From an uncultured Bacillota bacterium (GTDB lineage Bacteria > Bacillota_I > Bacilli_A > RFN20 > CAG-826), in assembly GCA_937876465.1 (NCBI GenBank), contig CALEHV010000019.1, forward strand, positions 35,905 to 99,904: DNA of 64,000 bases. The letters run 5' to 3'. Positions 1 to 9,128 of this stretch are shown in pieces. The first letter of the stretch is position 1; every line of letters begins with the position of its first letter. Both the position numbers and the translations under genes were made by a program. Below the pieces are notes generated by a model. The model was given only the letters and a program-made list of their open reading frames with translations, had not been told where the DNA came from and did not search any database.

Positions 1-407
1 TATCTATTAAGAAATCAGATTTCGAAGCATTCAAAAAGGATTTCATTGAACTATGTTCAAAATATCCAATTCAAGAAGAAAAGACTGACTCAATCGATAT
101 TGAACTCAAAGACTTTAATTCTGAGTCTTACGAAATCTTAAGAACGTTTGCCCCATTTGGAATGGGATTCAAGGAACCAGCATTCCTAATTAGAGGTATT
201 CCAACTCAAAGACTTACATTTATCTCTCAAGGTAAGCATTTATCACACAAGTTGGCTCTTAAGTCAAAACTCTTAGGTTTCAATATGAATGAAGGAGAAA
301 TCAAAGCAAATAGATATATTAATATCTATGGAAGCTTCGGAATCTCATCATTCAAAGGAATGGACACATTAGAATTTAGAATTAATAAATACGAAAAAGA
401 CGAATAA
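1..407 (+). CDS. recJ: Single-stranded-DNA exonuclease RecJ, C-terminal part (5' end outside window)
   Basis: The frame is open from base 3 to a TAA at 405-407, giving about 134 residues of a protein that begins upstream of the window. The segment around LRTFAPFGMGFKEPAFLI and the later GKHLSHKLAL match the C-terminal OB-fold of RecJ, which usually reads PFGxGNPEP followed by a G-x-HLK element. RecJ is a cytoplasmic DHH-family 5'-3' exonuclease acting in recombination and mismatch or base-excision repair. The catalytic DHH/DHHA1 part is not in the window, so identification rests on the OB domain only. A hairpin terminator follows 5 bases after the stop. Confidence 0.75.
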   Translation, partial: SIKKSDFEAFKKDFIELCSKYPIQEEKTDSIDIELKDFNSESYEILRTFAPFGMGFKEPAFLIRGIPTQRLTFISQGKHLSHKLALKSKLLGFNMNEGEIKANRYINIYGSFGISSFKGMDTLEFRINKYEKDE

Positions 408-411
408 TAAA

Positions 412-442
412 AAAAGGATTGCGGTGACCCGTAATCCTTTTT
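412..442. terminator. Bidirectional intrinsic terminator between recJ and the lipoprotein gene
   Basis: Inverted repeat 414-424 / 429-439 (11 bp with one wobble, loop TGAC), flanked by an A-run on the left and a T-run on the right. It can end recJ transcripts on the plus strand and the converging lipoprotein transcript on the minus strand. Confidence 0.85.
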
Positions 443-456
443 GATTTGTTTAATAA

Positions 457-1698
457 TTATTCAACAACAACTGTAAGTGTTAATTTATACCAGGATTGTG
501 TATATGAAGCACTTGAGCCAACTGAATATGTCATATCTTTATCGTTAACGACATAATTCTTGATAGCATGTGTGCCTTCTTTTCCACCATCAGTGCCTGT
601 TAATAAAGTACCTGCTGTAGAAGCACCTGCATAAACTTTTGCTGATTCACTACTATAGTAGTCGTTTGAAACATCTGTAATCTTGCCGTTTGGAGCAGAG
701 ATTGTCATTGTTTTGCCTTTCTTAAGTGTGAATTCATCATATTTTGCTGTGTTAAATCCGCTACCTGCAGACCATTTAAAGACTAATGGTTTGTAGATGT
801 GTTCGCTTGTTTCTTCTGCTAAATAGTAATTAACATCAAGAGCTGAAGATGAAGCTGTATCAAGTGGTAAACCTGAATTTGCTTTTGTAACTGTTAATGT
901 GTATGTTCCTGCTGGAAGATCTTCTTCAACTAAAGTATTTGGAACAACGACAATATTACATTCGGCTTTACCATCGACTGGTAAGAGATATTTGCCTGAA
1001 GTTTCTGCTACTGGAACGCCTTTATAGAAAACATTTCTAACAGCATAACCAGATTCTGGTGTAACAGTAATTTCTGCATTAGTACCATTTACATATGATT
1101 CTTCAATGCCTGTTACTGTGCAGTGTTCTGGGCTATTGAATGTGATTTTTGAAGAACCTACCTCGTAGGAAAGCATTTCACAGTCCATTGCGCCGCCGCC
1201 ATTTGATGGATAAAGTGTATATCTTCCATCATAGTATTCACCATAAGCGTGAATGACAACTTCATCACCATCAAAGATTGATTCAGTTGTGATTGTTGAA
1301 CCTGAAGCACGAATGCAGCGGAATACTGGTAATCCTTCTTCTGTTCCTACTTTTTCTCCATCAAATAAGTGCATTGAGTCATAAACTTTAACAGTATCGC
1401 TAAAGTTTTTCACTGTTCCATACTTAATTGATGTACGGTTGATACCTTTGACATAGAATCTAGCACTTGAATAAGTTGATTCGATTCCGCCGATATCTTT
1501 TTCTACTTCTTCTTGAAATTGAGCAACAGTTAATGGTGCTTCAGCTGTACCATAGTTAACACCTGGTTTTGGTCCAGTAGTAGTACTTGAACCTGTTGAG
1601 GTAGATGTACTTGTTCCAGAAGTAGTACTTCCTCCGTTGCCGCCACAACTTGCTAAAAGAAGTGTTGCGCCAAGGAGTACAAATAATTTTTTGTTCAT
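457..1698 (-). CDS. Secreted lipoprotein with Thr/Ser/Gly linker and repeat-type beta domains (function unknown)
   Basis: The 413-residue product starts with a short lysine-containing n-region and hydrophobic core ending in the lipobox LASC, lipidated Cys at residue 18, so it should be anchored on the outer face of the membrane. A Ser/Thr/Gly-rich linker runs from about 19 to 45. Residues about 55-180 look like a beta-barrel (OB-like) segment, and a stretch around 185-255 (ITVTPESGYAV..VFYKG..V) resembles divergent InlB-type bacterial repeats. A good SD (AAGGAG) lies before the ATG. It is divergent from a second lipoprotein gene at 1843. No enzymatic motif is visible; adhesion or ligand binding is only a guess. 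Confidence 0.7.
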   Translation of the reverse strand: MNKKLFVLLGATLLLASCGGNGGSTTSGTSTSTSTGSSTTTGPKPGVNYGTAEAPLTVAQFQEEVEKDIGGIESTYSSARFYVKGINRTSIKYGTVKNFSDTVKVYDSMHLFDGEKVGTEEGLPVFRCIRASGSTITTESIFDGDEVVIHAYGEYYDGRYTLYPSNGGGAMDCEMLSYEVGSSKITFNSPEHCTVTGIEESYVNGTNAEITVTPESGYAVRNVFYKGVPVAETSGKYLLPVDGKAECNIVVVPNTLVEEDLPAGTYTLTVTKANSGLPLDTASSSALDVNYYLAEETSEHIYKPLVFKWSAGSGFNTAKYDEFTLKKGKTMTISAPNGKITDVSNDYYSSESAKVYAGASTAGTLLTGTDGGKEGTHAIKNYVVNDKDMTYSVGSSASYTQSWYKLTLTVVVE

Positions 1699-1790
1699 TA
1701 GAACTCTCCTTTATAATTTATTTCATTTTAATTTGAAATAAGCGTTTTGTAAATTGTTTAAAAATTAAACATCATTTCACCTTTGATTTT

Positions 1791-1820
1791 GTTTACATAA
1801 ACGCGCGTAAACTTTATTAT
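1791..1820 (+). promoter_or_regulatory. Promoter of the 1843 lipoprotein gene overlapped by an inverted repeat
   Basis: A -35 TTTACA at 1792-1797 and a -10 TATTAT at 1815-1820 are separated by 17 bp. The repeat GTTTAC (1791-1796) / GTAAAC (1807-1812), with the palindrome ACGCGCGT at 1801-1808 between them, covers the -35 box and spacer. A regulator binding there would block the promoter. No such regulator is identified. Confidence 0.55.
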
Positions 1821-1842
1821 ATAAATAAGTAAAGGCATACAT

Positions 1843-3663
1843 ATGAAAAAACATATTTTATTAATTCTTCCTATTGTTGCTGCATCATTATTTTCCTGTG
1901 GAAATAATGCGCCAACAACATCATCAACCGGAAGTACTACAACTAGTTCTACACAAGAACACCCAACAACTATCGATCCAACATCGCCTTATGTAACATC
2001 TACAACTGATGCTGCAACAGCGGTTGAAATCATAGAAGTTAGCGAAGCTCCTACTAAAGTAGAATTAGGAGTTCAACTCGATCCAACACTTATCAACTTA
2101 AAAATTAGATTGTCAGATAATACAACAATTTTTAGACACCCAGATTACACAGAGATTGATTTCACTGATAAATCTTTAGGAGATGATGTAACATGTGTTT
2201 GCCATTATAAAGAATTAACTAAATCTTTTGATTTAGTAATTGCTGAATCTCCATACGATGTCGTCAACTATTCGAGCCCGGGATCAATTTCAACATCCTA
2301 TATTGAATGGTCTTTTGCCCCAGCAACTGGTGCTAAATTTATTGCAAAAACTGCAGGAAATACAGCAAACCAAGCTCTTGCACTTAAATGGGATACAAAA
2401 GATACTCAAATTGGTATTGGAATGGCAAAATCTCAAGGAAAAATTACTAAGGTAAAATTAACATTTAGTGCCAATAATTCATATAAAGAAGGGGAGAAAA
2501 AATCTCAAATAGGTATTTATGGTAAAGCTACTCCATTTGCTGGACTTAAAGACTTTGAAGCATTAACAAAAGCAAATACAGATTATAGCGTCTTATATGA
2601 TGGAAATGCAGAAGAAAAAACATATGAAATTGATGTCTCTTCAGGCAACTTTACTTACGTTGCATTTAAAGCTATTGGTGCAAACTCTAGTTATTTGAAA
2701 GAGATTAAAATCTCTTATGACGAAAATGTTAAACCAGCAGCACTTGAATCCATTTCAATTTCTGGCAAGCCAACTGCAGAAATTATTGATACTGAATGGA
2801 ACTTCAGTGAAGTTATTGTTACAGGTAACTTTGCTGGTGGTATCAAAGGCGATTTAACTAACGGCTGTGCAATTACAAGTTTGGCTCCGATTCCAAGTGA
2901 AATTAAGTTGGAACACGAAATCTCTGTAACAGCACAATATGCTCATGAATCAAAAAGTGTTACTGATACATTAGTAGCTGAAGTTATTGGACCAACAGCG
3001 ATTACCGCAATACTTGAAAAACCAACAGAAGTTGCATTCAATCAACCTCTTGATGTTAGTGAAGTTTTATTAAGAATTAGATTAAGTAATGTAACTGATG
3101 TAGATAGAAACCCAACATCCATCGATATTGATTGGACTGGTAAATCTGTTGGAGATACTGTTGAAGTTGTTTGTAATTACTTAGGAGTATCAAAATCATT
3201 CGAAGCAACTGTTGTTGCAGGAAAGACAACTGCATTTGAAGTTGAATATGGTACTGCTGATAGTAAATTCTCAATGAGCTTATATACGAAAGACTCAGCA
3301 AACCATTGCTATATAGAAAATAACAGCACAGTGGATACAGACGGTTATGTTCAATATTTGAACACAGCAGCATATTGGACAGATTCACCAAGTAAGATTA
3401 CTGTTAAGGCAAATCTTGGTGGTGGATCAACCAAAACATTTGATGAAGGATACGAACTAAGAGTAGCCTTATTAGATGTAAGTGGAAATATTATTTCCAG
3501 CACTGAGAAAACTATAACAAATAAGATTGAAGAGAAAACCGGAAAAGAATACTCGCTTGTATATACAAATGTTGCAAACGTCGCAGGCGTAAGAATTATT
3601 CACAAAAAGCTTTCCGGTTACAATACAAGAATTTACGGATTTTCACTCGAATATATCTCATAA
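1843..3663 (+). CDS. Secreted lipoprotein with bacterial Ig-like repeats (function unknown)
   Basis: The 606-residue protein has a lipoprotein signal peptide ending in LFSC with Cys19, then a Thr/Ser/Pro-rich linker to about residue 58. Two related beta-rich repeats are visible at about 59-136 and 382-461. Both contain a V-x-LxLRLS-like core (LKIRLSDNTT and LRIRLSNVTD), then IDxTGKSxGD or IDFTDKSLGD and a V-C-x-Y-x-x-x-SKSF or TKSF strand, which is the pattern of bacterial Ig-like domains. Other beta domains lie between them and at the C-terminus. There is a weak SD (AAAGG). It is probably a surface structural or binding protein; no catalytic motif is seen. A terminator follows. Confidence 0.7.
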   Translation: MKKHILLILPIVAASLFSCGNNAPTTSSTGSTTTSSTQEHPTTIDPTSPYVTSTTDAATAVEIIEVSEAPTKVELGVQLDPTLINLKIRLSDNTTIFRHPDYTEIDFTDKSLGDDVTCVCHYKELTKSFDLVIAESPYDVVNYSSPGSISTSYIEWSFAPATGAKFIAKTAGNTANQALALKWDTKDTQIGIGMAKSQGKITKVKLTFSANNSYKEGEKKSQIGIYGKATPFAGLKDFEALTKANTDYSVLYDGNAEEKTYEIDVSSGNFTYVAFKAIGANSSYLKEIKISYDENVKPAALESISISGKPTAEIIDTEWNFSEVIVTGNFAGGIKGDLTNGCAITSLAPIPSEIKLEHEISVTAQYAHESKSVTDTLVAEVIGPTAITAILEKPTEVAFNQPLDVSEVLLRIRLSNVTDVDRNPTSIDIDWTGKSVGDTVEVVCNYLGVSKSFEATVVAGKTTAFEVEYGTADSKFSMSLYTKDSANHCYIENNSTVDTDGYVQYLNTAAYWTDSPSKITVKANLGGGSTKTFDEGYELRVALLDVSGNIISSTEKTITNKIEEKTGKEYSLVYTNVANVAGVRIIHKKLSGYNTRIYGFSLEYIS

Positions 3664-3668
3664 CAAAT

Positions 3669-3705
3669 AAAGAACTCAGATTAACATATACTGGGTTCTT
3701 TTTAT
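3669..3705 (+). terminator. Intrinsic terminator after the Ig-like lipoprotein gene
   Basis: Stem 3669-3679 / 3691-3701 (11 bp, one wobble) followed by a T-rich tract. The tract runs directly into the relA promoter. Confidence 0.8.
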
Positions 3706-3721
3706 TTTTAATAAAATGAAG

Positions 3722-3727
3722 TATAAT
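3722..3727 (+). promoter_or_regulatory. -10 box of relA (leaderless arrangement)
   Basis: A perfect TATAAT at 3722-3727 ends 10 bases before the relA ATG at 3738, with no SD between them. A usual start point about 7 bases downstream of the box would place the mRNA 5' end almost at the ATG. The -35 is weak. Confidence 0.6.
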
Positions 3728-3737
3728 ATGCCTAATT

Positions 3738-5948
3738 ATGGGAAATGCAGCATTAGAAGTTAAAAGTTCCAATCGCAAATTGCATACCTTCGAAGAGGTA
3801 AAAGAGCTTTACTATGCTTACATTACCGATCGTGCAGACAGGGATATGGTTGAAAGAGCATATCTTTTTGCACTTAAAAAACACGAAGGTCAATTCCGTA
3901 AAAGCGGTGAACCATACATTCATCATTTAATTGAAGTCTGCTACATTTTGGCTCAACTCAATTGTAGTCCAACAACTTTATGTGCCGGACTTTTACACGA
4001 TGTAGTAGAAGACACAGATACTTCGTTAGAAGACCTTAAGGTCTTTAATGACGATGTTGTAACAATAGTTGATGCTTTAACCAAAATCCAGAGACTTAAA
4101 TTATCACATAGAGATGAAGAACAATTTGTTGCTGAAGATCATCGTAAGATTTTCTTAGGCATGGCTCGTGATGTACGTGTTATTGTTATCAAACTTGCCG
4201 ATAGACTTCACAATATGCGTACCGTTGATTCTTTACCAGAACATCGCCAAAAAGCTCTTGCAAGAGAAACAATGGAAGTCTTCGCTCCAATCGCTCATCG
4301 TCTTGGTATCAATACCATCAAAAGCGAACTTGAAGATTTATCAATTAAATATCTCGAACCAGAGAAGTTTGCTTTCGTTTCTGATTACATCAACAAAAAG
4401 ATTAAAAACGGTCAAAAATCATTGGAGAATTTCTCTAAAAGAGTTGCTGATATGCTCTTGGAGCATAATATTCCATTCGAAATTGAATATAGAGTCAAAT
4501 CTTTATACTCAACATATCGTAAGATTTATATTAAAAATCATAAACCAGAAGAGATTTTCGATTTGCTCGCAATTAGAGTTATTACAGGAACAGAAGTTCA
4601 ATGTTATGAAATTTTAGGTTTAATTAGTGCTGTTTATAGCCCAATCCCAGGAAGATTTAAAGATTACATTGCTGTTCCAAAACCAAATATGTATCAATCT
4701 CTCCATACCTGTGTATTATCAGGAGACGGTAATACTTTCGAAGTTCAAATTAGAACCAAGGAAATGGATGAAGTTGCTGAAAGCGGAATTGCTGCTCACT
4801 GGAGATACAAAGAAGGATCAAATTACAATCCTAAAAAGGAACAAAAAGAAATCGAAGAAAAGCTTCATTGGCTTAAAGATTTGGTCAATATTTCTGAACA
4901 GGATAGTGCAGACGCTAAAGAATACATGAAATCAATTTCTCATGATATTTTTGAGGCAAATGTTTATTGTTTTACCCCTATGGGTAAAGTTATCGACTTA
5001 CCAGCGGGTGCTACTCCTTTAGATTTCGCTTATAAAATCCACACAGGCGTTGCAGAAAAAGCTGTTGGTGCAATTGTTAATAATGTAATGGTTCCGCTCA
5101 ATACAGAGCTCAAAACCGGTGACATTGTTGAAATTAAAACTTCAAAAACCTCATTAGGTCCAAACGAAGGTTGGCTTGAAGTTGCTACAACTAACTTTGC
5201 TAGGGCTCACATTAGAAAATTCTTAGCCAAAAAGAATGCTGACTTTGTTAGAGAAGATAAAATTGCTAAAGGTAGACAAGCATGCGTTGAAACATTTAGA
5301 GGCTACGGACTACCTGAAAGCGATATTGAAAAGTATTTCAATAATGAAAAGGTTTTTGAAAATTTTGGGGTTAATAATTTAGATGAACTTTTCATTGCGA
5401 TTACAAGCAAAAATCCTACACCAGGAGCCGTTATTCAATTCTGTGGAATTAAACCTGTTCAAACTGCTCCAAAAACTGCAAATCCGGATTTATTAGTTAA
5501 CGATGATTGCCCAGTTTATGTTCGTGGTGCAGGTTCGATTGCAATTAATCTTGGACCATGTTGTACGCCTATACCAGGAGACGACATTATTGGTTATATT
5601 ACCAAAGGTAAAGGAATTACTGTTCACTTAAAAACATGTCCTAATATTGCTAACGAAAAGAAACGTTTAATTGAAGTTTTCTGGAAACCAAATTTACCAA
5701 AAGGAAACTATCCAGTCGATATCAAAATAGAATTTAACGATCGTCCAAATTTACTTATCGATGTCATGAACTGTTTAGCTCAAAAATCTATTCCAGTTAC
5801 ATCAATCAACGCTAACTTGCATACTAATACAATGACAACAGTTATTGATGCAACAATATATGTCGAAAATGCTGAACAATTAACCAATATCTTCAATGTT
5901 CTTAAGAACTTGAAGGGATTCATAGAAATCATAAGAAAGGTTAAATAA
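3738..5948 (+). CDS. relA: Bifunctional (p)ppGpp synthetase/hydrolase Rel
   Basis: This 736-residue protein has the full Rel domain order. The N-terminal HD hydrolase domain (about 25-190) has HDVVEDT near residue 86 and RLHNMRT, so the hydrolase motifs look intact. The synthetase domain (about 245-360) has RVKSLYSTYRK and RFKDYIAVPKPNMYQSLH. A TGS domain (about 405-465), a CCTPIPGD helical/zinc-finger-like region and a C-terminal ACT domain (about 660-736) follow. It makes and degrades ppGpp in the stringent response and acts on the ribosome. Being the long form with an intact HD domain, it is likely the single Rel of a Bacillota. The start is the first in-frame ATG; there is no SD, and TATAAT lies just upstream. 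It is monocistronic, between two terminators. Confidence 0.95.
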   Translation: MGNAALEVKSSNRKLHTFEEVKELYYAYITDRADRDMVERAYLFALKKHEGQFRKSGEPYIHHLIEVCYILAQLNCSPTTLCAGLLHDVVEDTDTSLEDLKVFNDDVVTIVDALTKIQRLKLSHRDEEQFVAEDHRKIFLGMARDVRVIVIKLADRLHNMRTVDSLPEHRQKALARETMEVFAPIAHRLGINTIKSELEDLSIKYLEPEKFAFVSDYINKKIKNGQKSLENFSKRVADMLLEHNIPFEIEYRVKSLYSTYRKIYIKNHKPEEIFDLLAIRVITGTEVQCYEILGLISAVYSPIPGRFKDYIAVPKPNMYQSLHTCVLSGDGNTFEVQIRTKEMDEVAESGIAAHWRYKEGSNYNPKKEQKEIEEKLHWLKDLVNISEQDSADAKEYMKSISHDIFEANVYCFTPMGKVIDLPAGATPLDFAYKIHTGVAEKAVGAIVNNVMVPLNTELKTGDIVEIKTSKTSLGPNEGWLEVATTNFARAHIRKFLAKKNADFVREDKIAKGRQACVETFRGYGLPESDIEKYFNNEKVFENFGVNNLDELFIAITSKNPTPGAVIQFCGIKPVQTAPKTANPDLLVNDDCPVYVRGAGSIAINLGPCCTPIPGDDIIGYITKGKGITVHLKTCPNIANEKKRLIEVFWKPNLPKGNYPVDIKIEFNDRPNLLIDVMNCLAQKSIPVTSINANLHTNTMTTVIDATIYVENAEQLTNIFNVLKNLKGFIEIIRKVK

Positions 5949-5950
5949 TA

Positions 5951-5977
5951 AAAGTCTCACTTAAGTGGGACTTTTTT
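5951..5977 (+). terminator. Intrinsic terminator after relA
   Basis: Stem AAGTCTCAC / GTGGGACTT (9 bp, one wobble, short loop) followed by six T. Confidence 0.85.
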
Positions 5978-6006
5978 AATTAAAGTATTTCCTAAATTAT
6001 ATATCG

Positions 6007-6035
6007 TTGTCTTTATACATAATTAAATGTATAAT
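6007..6035 (+). promoter_or_regulatory. Promoter of the hisS-xseB operon
   Basis: -35 TTGTCT at 6007-6012, 17-bp spacer, -10 TATAAT at 6030-6035. The leader to the ATG is only about 25 bases and carries an SD (ACGGAG), leaving no room for a T-box. Confidence 0.75.
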
Positions 6036-6064
6036 ATCAAACGATTAGAAACGGAGTTTTTATT

Positions 6065-7375
6065 ATGGTCATTAATCCAGTAAAAGGCACACACGATATC
6101 ATTGGCGATGAAGCAGCCATTTATACAGGCATTGAATCTGTATGTCGTGCAGTTGCTGAAGTATATAATTTCCAAGAAATTCGTACACCTGTTATTGAAC
6201 ATACTCCATTATTCCTTCGTTCAGTTGGCGAAAGCAGCGATATTGTTACTAAAGAAATGTACACTTTTGAAGATAAAGGTGGACGTTCCATTACTCTTCG
6301 CCCTGAGCTAACTGCAGGTGTAATGCGTAGCATTGTTTCAAACAAGTTATATGCAAATGCAGATTTACCATTAAAGTATTTCTACATTGGCCAATGCTTC
6401 AGATATGAAAGACCTCAAGCAGGTCGTTACCGTCAATTCCATCAATTTGGTATCGAAGTTGTCGGAGCTACAAATTACTTACAAGATGTTGAAGCAATCG
6501 TCTTTGGTAAAAGAGTTCTCGAAGCATTAAGTTTAGACAAAGTTAAAGTTTGTATTAATACATTAGGCGACGATGCCTCGAGAAATGCATATAGAGACGC
6601 ATTAAGAAAATACTTTGCTGAACACATCGAAAATATGTGCCCAGATTGCAAACGTAGATTAGAGCTTAATCCTCTTCGTATTCTTGACTGCAAAGTCCCT
6701 GAAGATCGTCCAATTATCGAAAAAGCTCCTAAGATGAGCGATTTCCTCACTGACGAAGCAAGAGTTCAATTTGAAAACATTGTTGATGAACTCAAAAAAT
6801 TAGGTGTTGAAGTCGAAATCGATGAGACTCTCGTAAGAGGATTAGATTACTATACCGGAGTTGTATTTGAATATAAAGCTACTGAAGGCGACGATGTCGG
6901 AGCAATTGGTGGCGGTGGACACTATAAAAATTTATTACATGAAGTTGGTGGTCCAGAACTCGAAGGAATCGGTTTGGCATTCGGCCTTGAAAGATTGTTC
7001 CACGTATTCTCACAAGCACACGGAACAGACAATCTCGTCCTTGGACCAGATTTCTATCTCATGGGAATGAATAACTTAGCTATCGAAGCTAATGTAATGT
7101 TAGCCGATATACTACGTATAAATGGCTTCTCATGTGATATGAACTTCGAAGAAAAAGGCTTTAAGTCATTATTTAAAATTGCTGAACGTAAGAAAGCAAA
7201 ATTCGCAATTATTGTTGGCGAAGACGAAATGACCAAGAGTCAAATTACAGTTAAAAATCTTAAGACTCAAGAACAAACATCTGTTAAAAATGACGATATG
7301 TTAAGAGTTCTTAGAACAATGTTAGAAGAATACTTACAAGAAGCACAAGTTGCTGCTTTGGAGGAAGATAAATAA
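6065..7375 (+). CDS. hisS: Histidine--tRNA ligase
   Basis: The 436-residue class II aminoacyl-tRNA synthetase starts with the typical NPVKGTHDI. Motif 2 (FRYERPQAGRYRQFHQFGIEVVG) and the histidine-binding RGLDYYTGVVFEY are clear, followed by the GIGLAFGLERL motif 3 and a C-terminal anticodon-binding domain of about 90 residues. It charges tRNA-His in the cytoplasm. The length is normal for the family. The gene starts an eight-gene co-oriented run; its stop overlaps the aspS start by one base (TAATG), the same hisS-aspS order as in Bacillus. Confidence 0.96.
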   Translation: MVINPVKGTHDIIGDEAAIYTGIESVCRAVAEVYNFQEIRTPVIEHTPLFLRSVGESSDIVTKEMYTFEDKGGRSITLRPELTAGVMRSIVSNKLYANADLPLKYFYIGQCFRYERPQAGRYRQFHQFGIEVVGATNYLQDVEAIVFGKRVLEALSLDKVKVCINTLGDDASRNAYRDALRKYFAEHIENMCPDCKRRLELNPLRILDCKVPEDRPIIEKAPKMSDFLTDEARVQFENIVDELKKLGVEVEIDETLVRGLDYYTGVVFEYKATEGDDVGAIGGGGHYKNLLHEVGGPELEGIGLAFGLERLFHVFSQAHGTDNLVLGPDFYLMGMNNLAIEANVMLADILRINGFSCDMNFEEKGFKSLFKIAERKKAKFAIIVGEDEMTKSQITVKNLKTQEQTSVKNDDMLRVLRTMLEEYLQEAQVAALEEDK

Positions 7376-9105
7376 TGGAAAGAACATGTTACAATACAGA
7401 ACTTTCTTTGAAAGATGAAGGCAAAAAAGTCACTTTAGTTGGTTGGGTTGCAAAACGCCGTAACCTCGGAAGTCTTTTATTCATCGATTTACGTGATAGA
7501 AGTGGAATTATTCAAATCACAGTAAATGAAGGTATTGAAGTTCCTGATGTCCGTAATGAATATGTAATTTCAGTTAAAGGAACGGTTCACAAAAAAGAAG
7601 TTGCGAACAAAAACCTCAAGACAGGTGAAATCGAAATTATTGCACAATCAATTGAAGTTCTTAGCAAAGCTAAAACAACCCCAATGATTATTGCAGATGA
7701 TACAGACGCTCTAGAAGATCTTCGCTTAAAATATAGATACCTCGACATTCGTCGTCCAGCAATTCAAAAGAACTTAATGCAAAGAGCAAAAATTGTTAGA
7801 ATTGCACACGAATATTTTGATAACAATGGCTTTATTGAAGTTGAAACTCCATGCCTTTGCTTATCCACACCTGAAGGCGCACGTGATTATCTTGTCCCAT
7901 CAAGAGTGAACCATGGCAGTTTCTTCGCACTTCCTCAATCACCTCAATTGTTTAAACAATTGTTGATGATTGGTGGTATGGAAAGATACTATCAAGTTGC
8001 TCGTTGCTTCCGTGACGAAGACTTAAGACAAGATAGACAACCAGAATTTACTCAAATTGATTTAGAAATGTCGTTCCTTGATGAAGATCAAATCTTAACT
8101 ATCATGGAAGGATTCTTATCAAGAGTGTTTAAAGAATGTGTTGGCTATGAAGTTAAACTTCCTTTACGTCGTATGCCTTATTCAGAAGCTGTCGGCGTAT
8201 ATGGTAGCGATAAACCAGATACAAGATTCGGTTTAAAACTTAATGATGTCAAAGACATCTTATCAAAATCAGAATTCGGTGGATTCCAAAATTCTGAAAT
8301 GGTTAAAGCGATCAATGTTCCAGGTATTGCTTCTAAAACAAGCCGTAAAGTTATTGATGAATTAACAATGGAAGCCAAGAAATTTGGTCTTGGTGGACTT
8401 GGAGTATTCAAAGTCAACAACGGTTTATTAGAAGGAAGCTTAGTTAAATTTGTTAACGAAGACTTACAAAAAGAATTGATTGCAAAGCTTGACGCTAAAA
8501 ACGAAGACGTTATTCTTGTCGCAGCCGGAAAACCGGACCAAGTTAACTTCGGTTTAGGTGCTCTACGTAGTAGATATGGCCACGAACTCGGTTACGTCAA
8601 GCCAAATACATACGATTTGTTGTGGGTTGTTGATTTCCCTCTCTTTGAGAAGGATATCCACGATGGAAGCTACAAACCTCTCCATCACCCATTTACAAGG
8701 CCTACCCCAGAAACTGCTCAATATTTATACAGCGATCCAAGTAAATGCTTAAGTGCTGCATACGATATTGTTATCAACGGTTATGAAGCTGGTGGTGGAT
8801 CATTAAGAATTTATGATCAAGATATGCAAAAACGCATATTTGAAATTCTTGGATTTACTCAAGAAGACATCGTTCGTAAATTTGGTTATTTCGTTGGAGC
8901 GTTCCAATATGGAACACCTCCACATGGTGGTCTCGCATTTGGACTTGAAAGATTAACAATGATTATTTGTGGAACAGACAACATTCGTGATGTTATTGCC
9001 TTCCCAAAGAACCTTAAAGCATCATGTCCAATGTCAAGCGCACCTCAACCAGTTGATCCTCAACAACTTGAAGATCTTGGTATCGAAGTAAAGAAAGAAA
9101 ATTAA
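7375..9105 (+). CDS. aspS: Aspartate--tRNA ligase (bacterial type)
   Basis: The 576-residue protein has an N-terminal OB anticodon-binding domain (VGWVAKRRNLGSLLFIDLRDRSG, about 20-45) and a class II core with PQSPQLFKQLLMIGG and FRDEDLRQDRQPEFTQ (motif 2). A GAD insertion domain (about 280-400) marks the bacterial type, and GLAFGLERL is motif 3. It charges tRNA-Asp. Discriminating and non-discriminating (Asp/Asn) forms cannot be told apart here. Translation is coupled to hisS through the one-base overlap. Confidence 0.96.
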   Translation: MERTCYNTELSLKDEGKKVTLVGWVAKRRNLGSLLFIDLRDRSGIIQITVNEGIEVPDVRNEYVISVKGTVHKKEVANKNLKTGEIEIIAQSIEVLSKAKTTPMIIADDTDALEDLRLKYRYLDIRRPAIQKNLMQRAKIVRIAHEYFDNNGFIEVETPCLCLSTPEGARDYLVPSRVNHGSFFALPQSPQLFKQLLMIGGMERYYQVARCFRDEDLRQDRQPEFTQIDLEMSFLDEDQILTIMEGFLSRVFKECVGYEVKLPLRRMPYSEAVGVYGSDKPDTRFGLKLNDVKDILSKSEFGGFQNSEMVKAINVPGIASKTSRKVIDELTMEAKKFGLGGLGVFKVNNGLLEGSLVKFVNEDLQKELIAKLDAKNEDVILVAAGKPDQVNFGLGALRSRYGHELGYVKPNTYDLLWVVDFPLFEKDIHDGSYKPLHHPFTRPTPETAQYLYSDPSKCLSAAYDIVINGYEAGGGSLRIYDQDMQKRIFEILGFTQEDIVRKFGYFVGAFQYGTPPHGGLAFGLERLTMIICGTDNIRDVIAFPKNLKASCPMSSAPQPVDPQQLEDLGIEVKKEN

Positions 9106-9128
9106 AAATTGAAAAGGAGATTCATTAA

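Noticed and set aside
6001..6064. T-box leaders before hisS or glyS
   Set aside because: The promoters lie within about 30-50 bases of the start codons, leaving no space for a T-box stem I and antiterminator.
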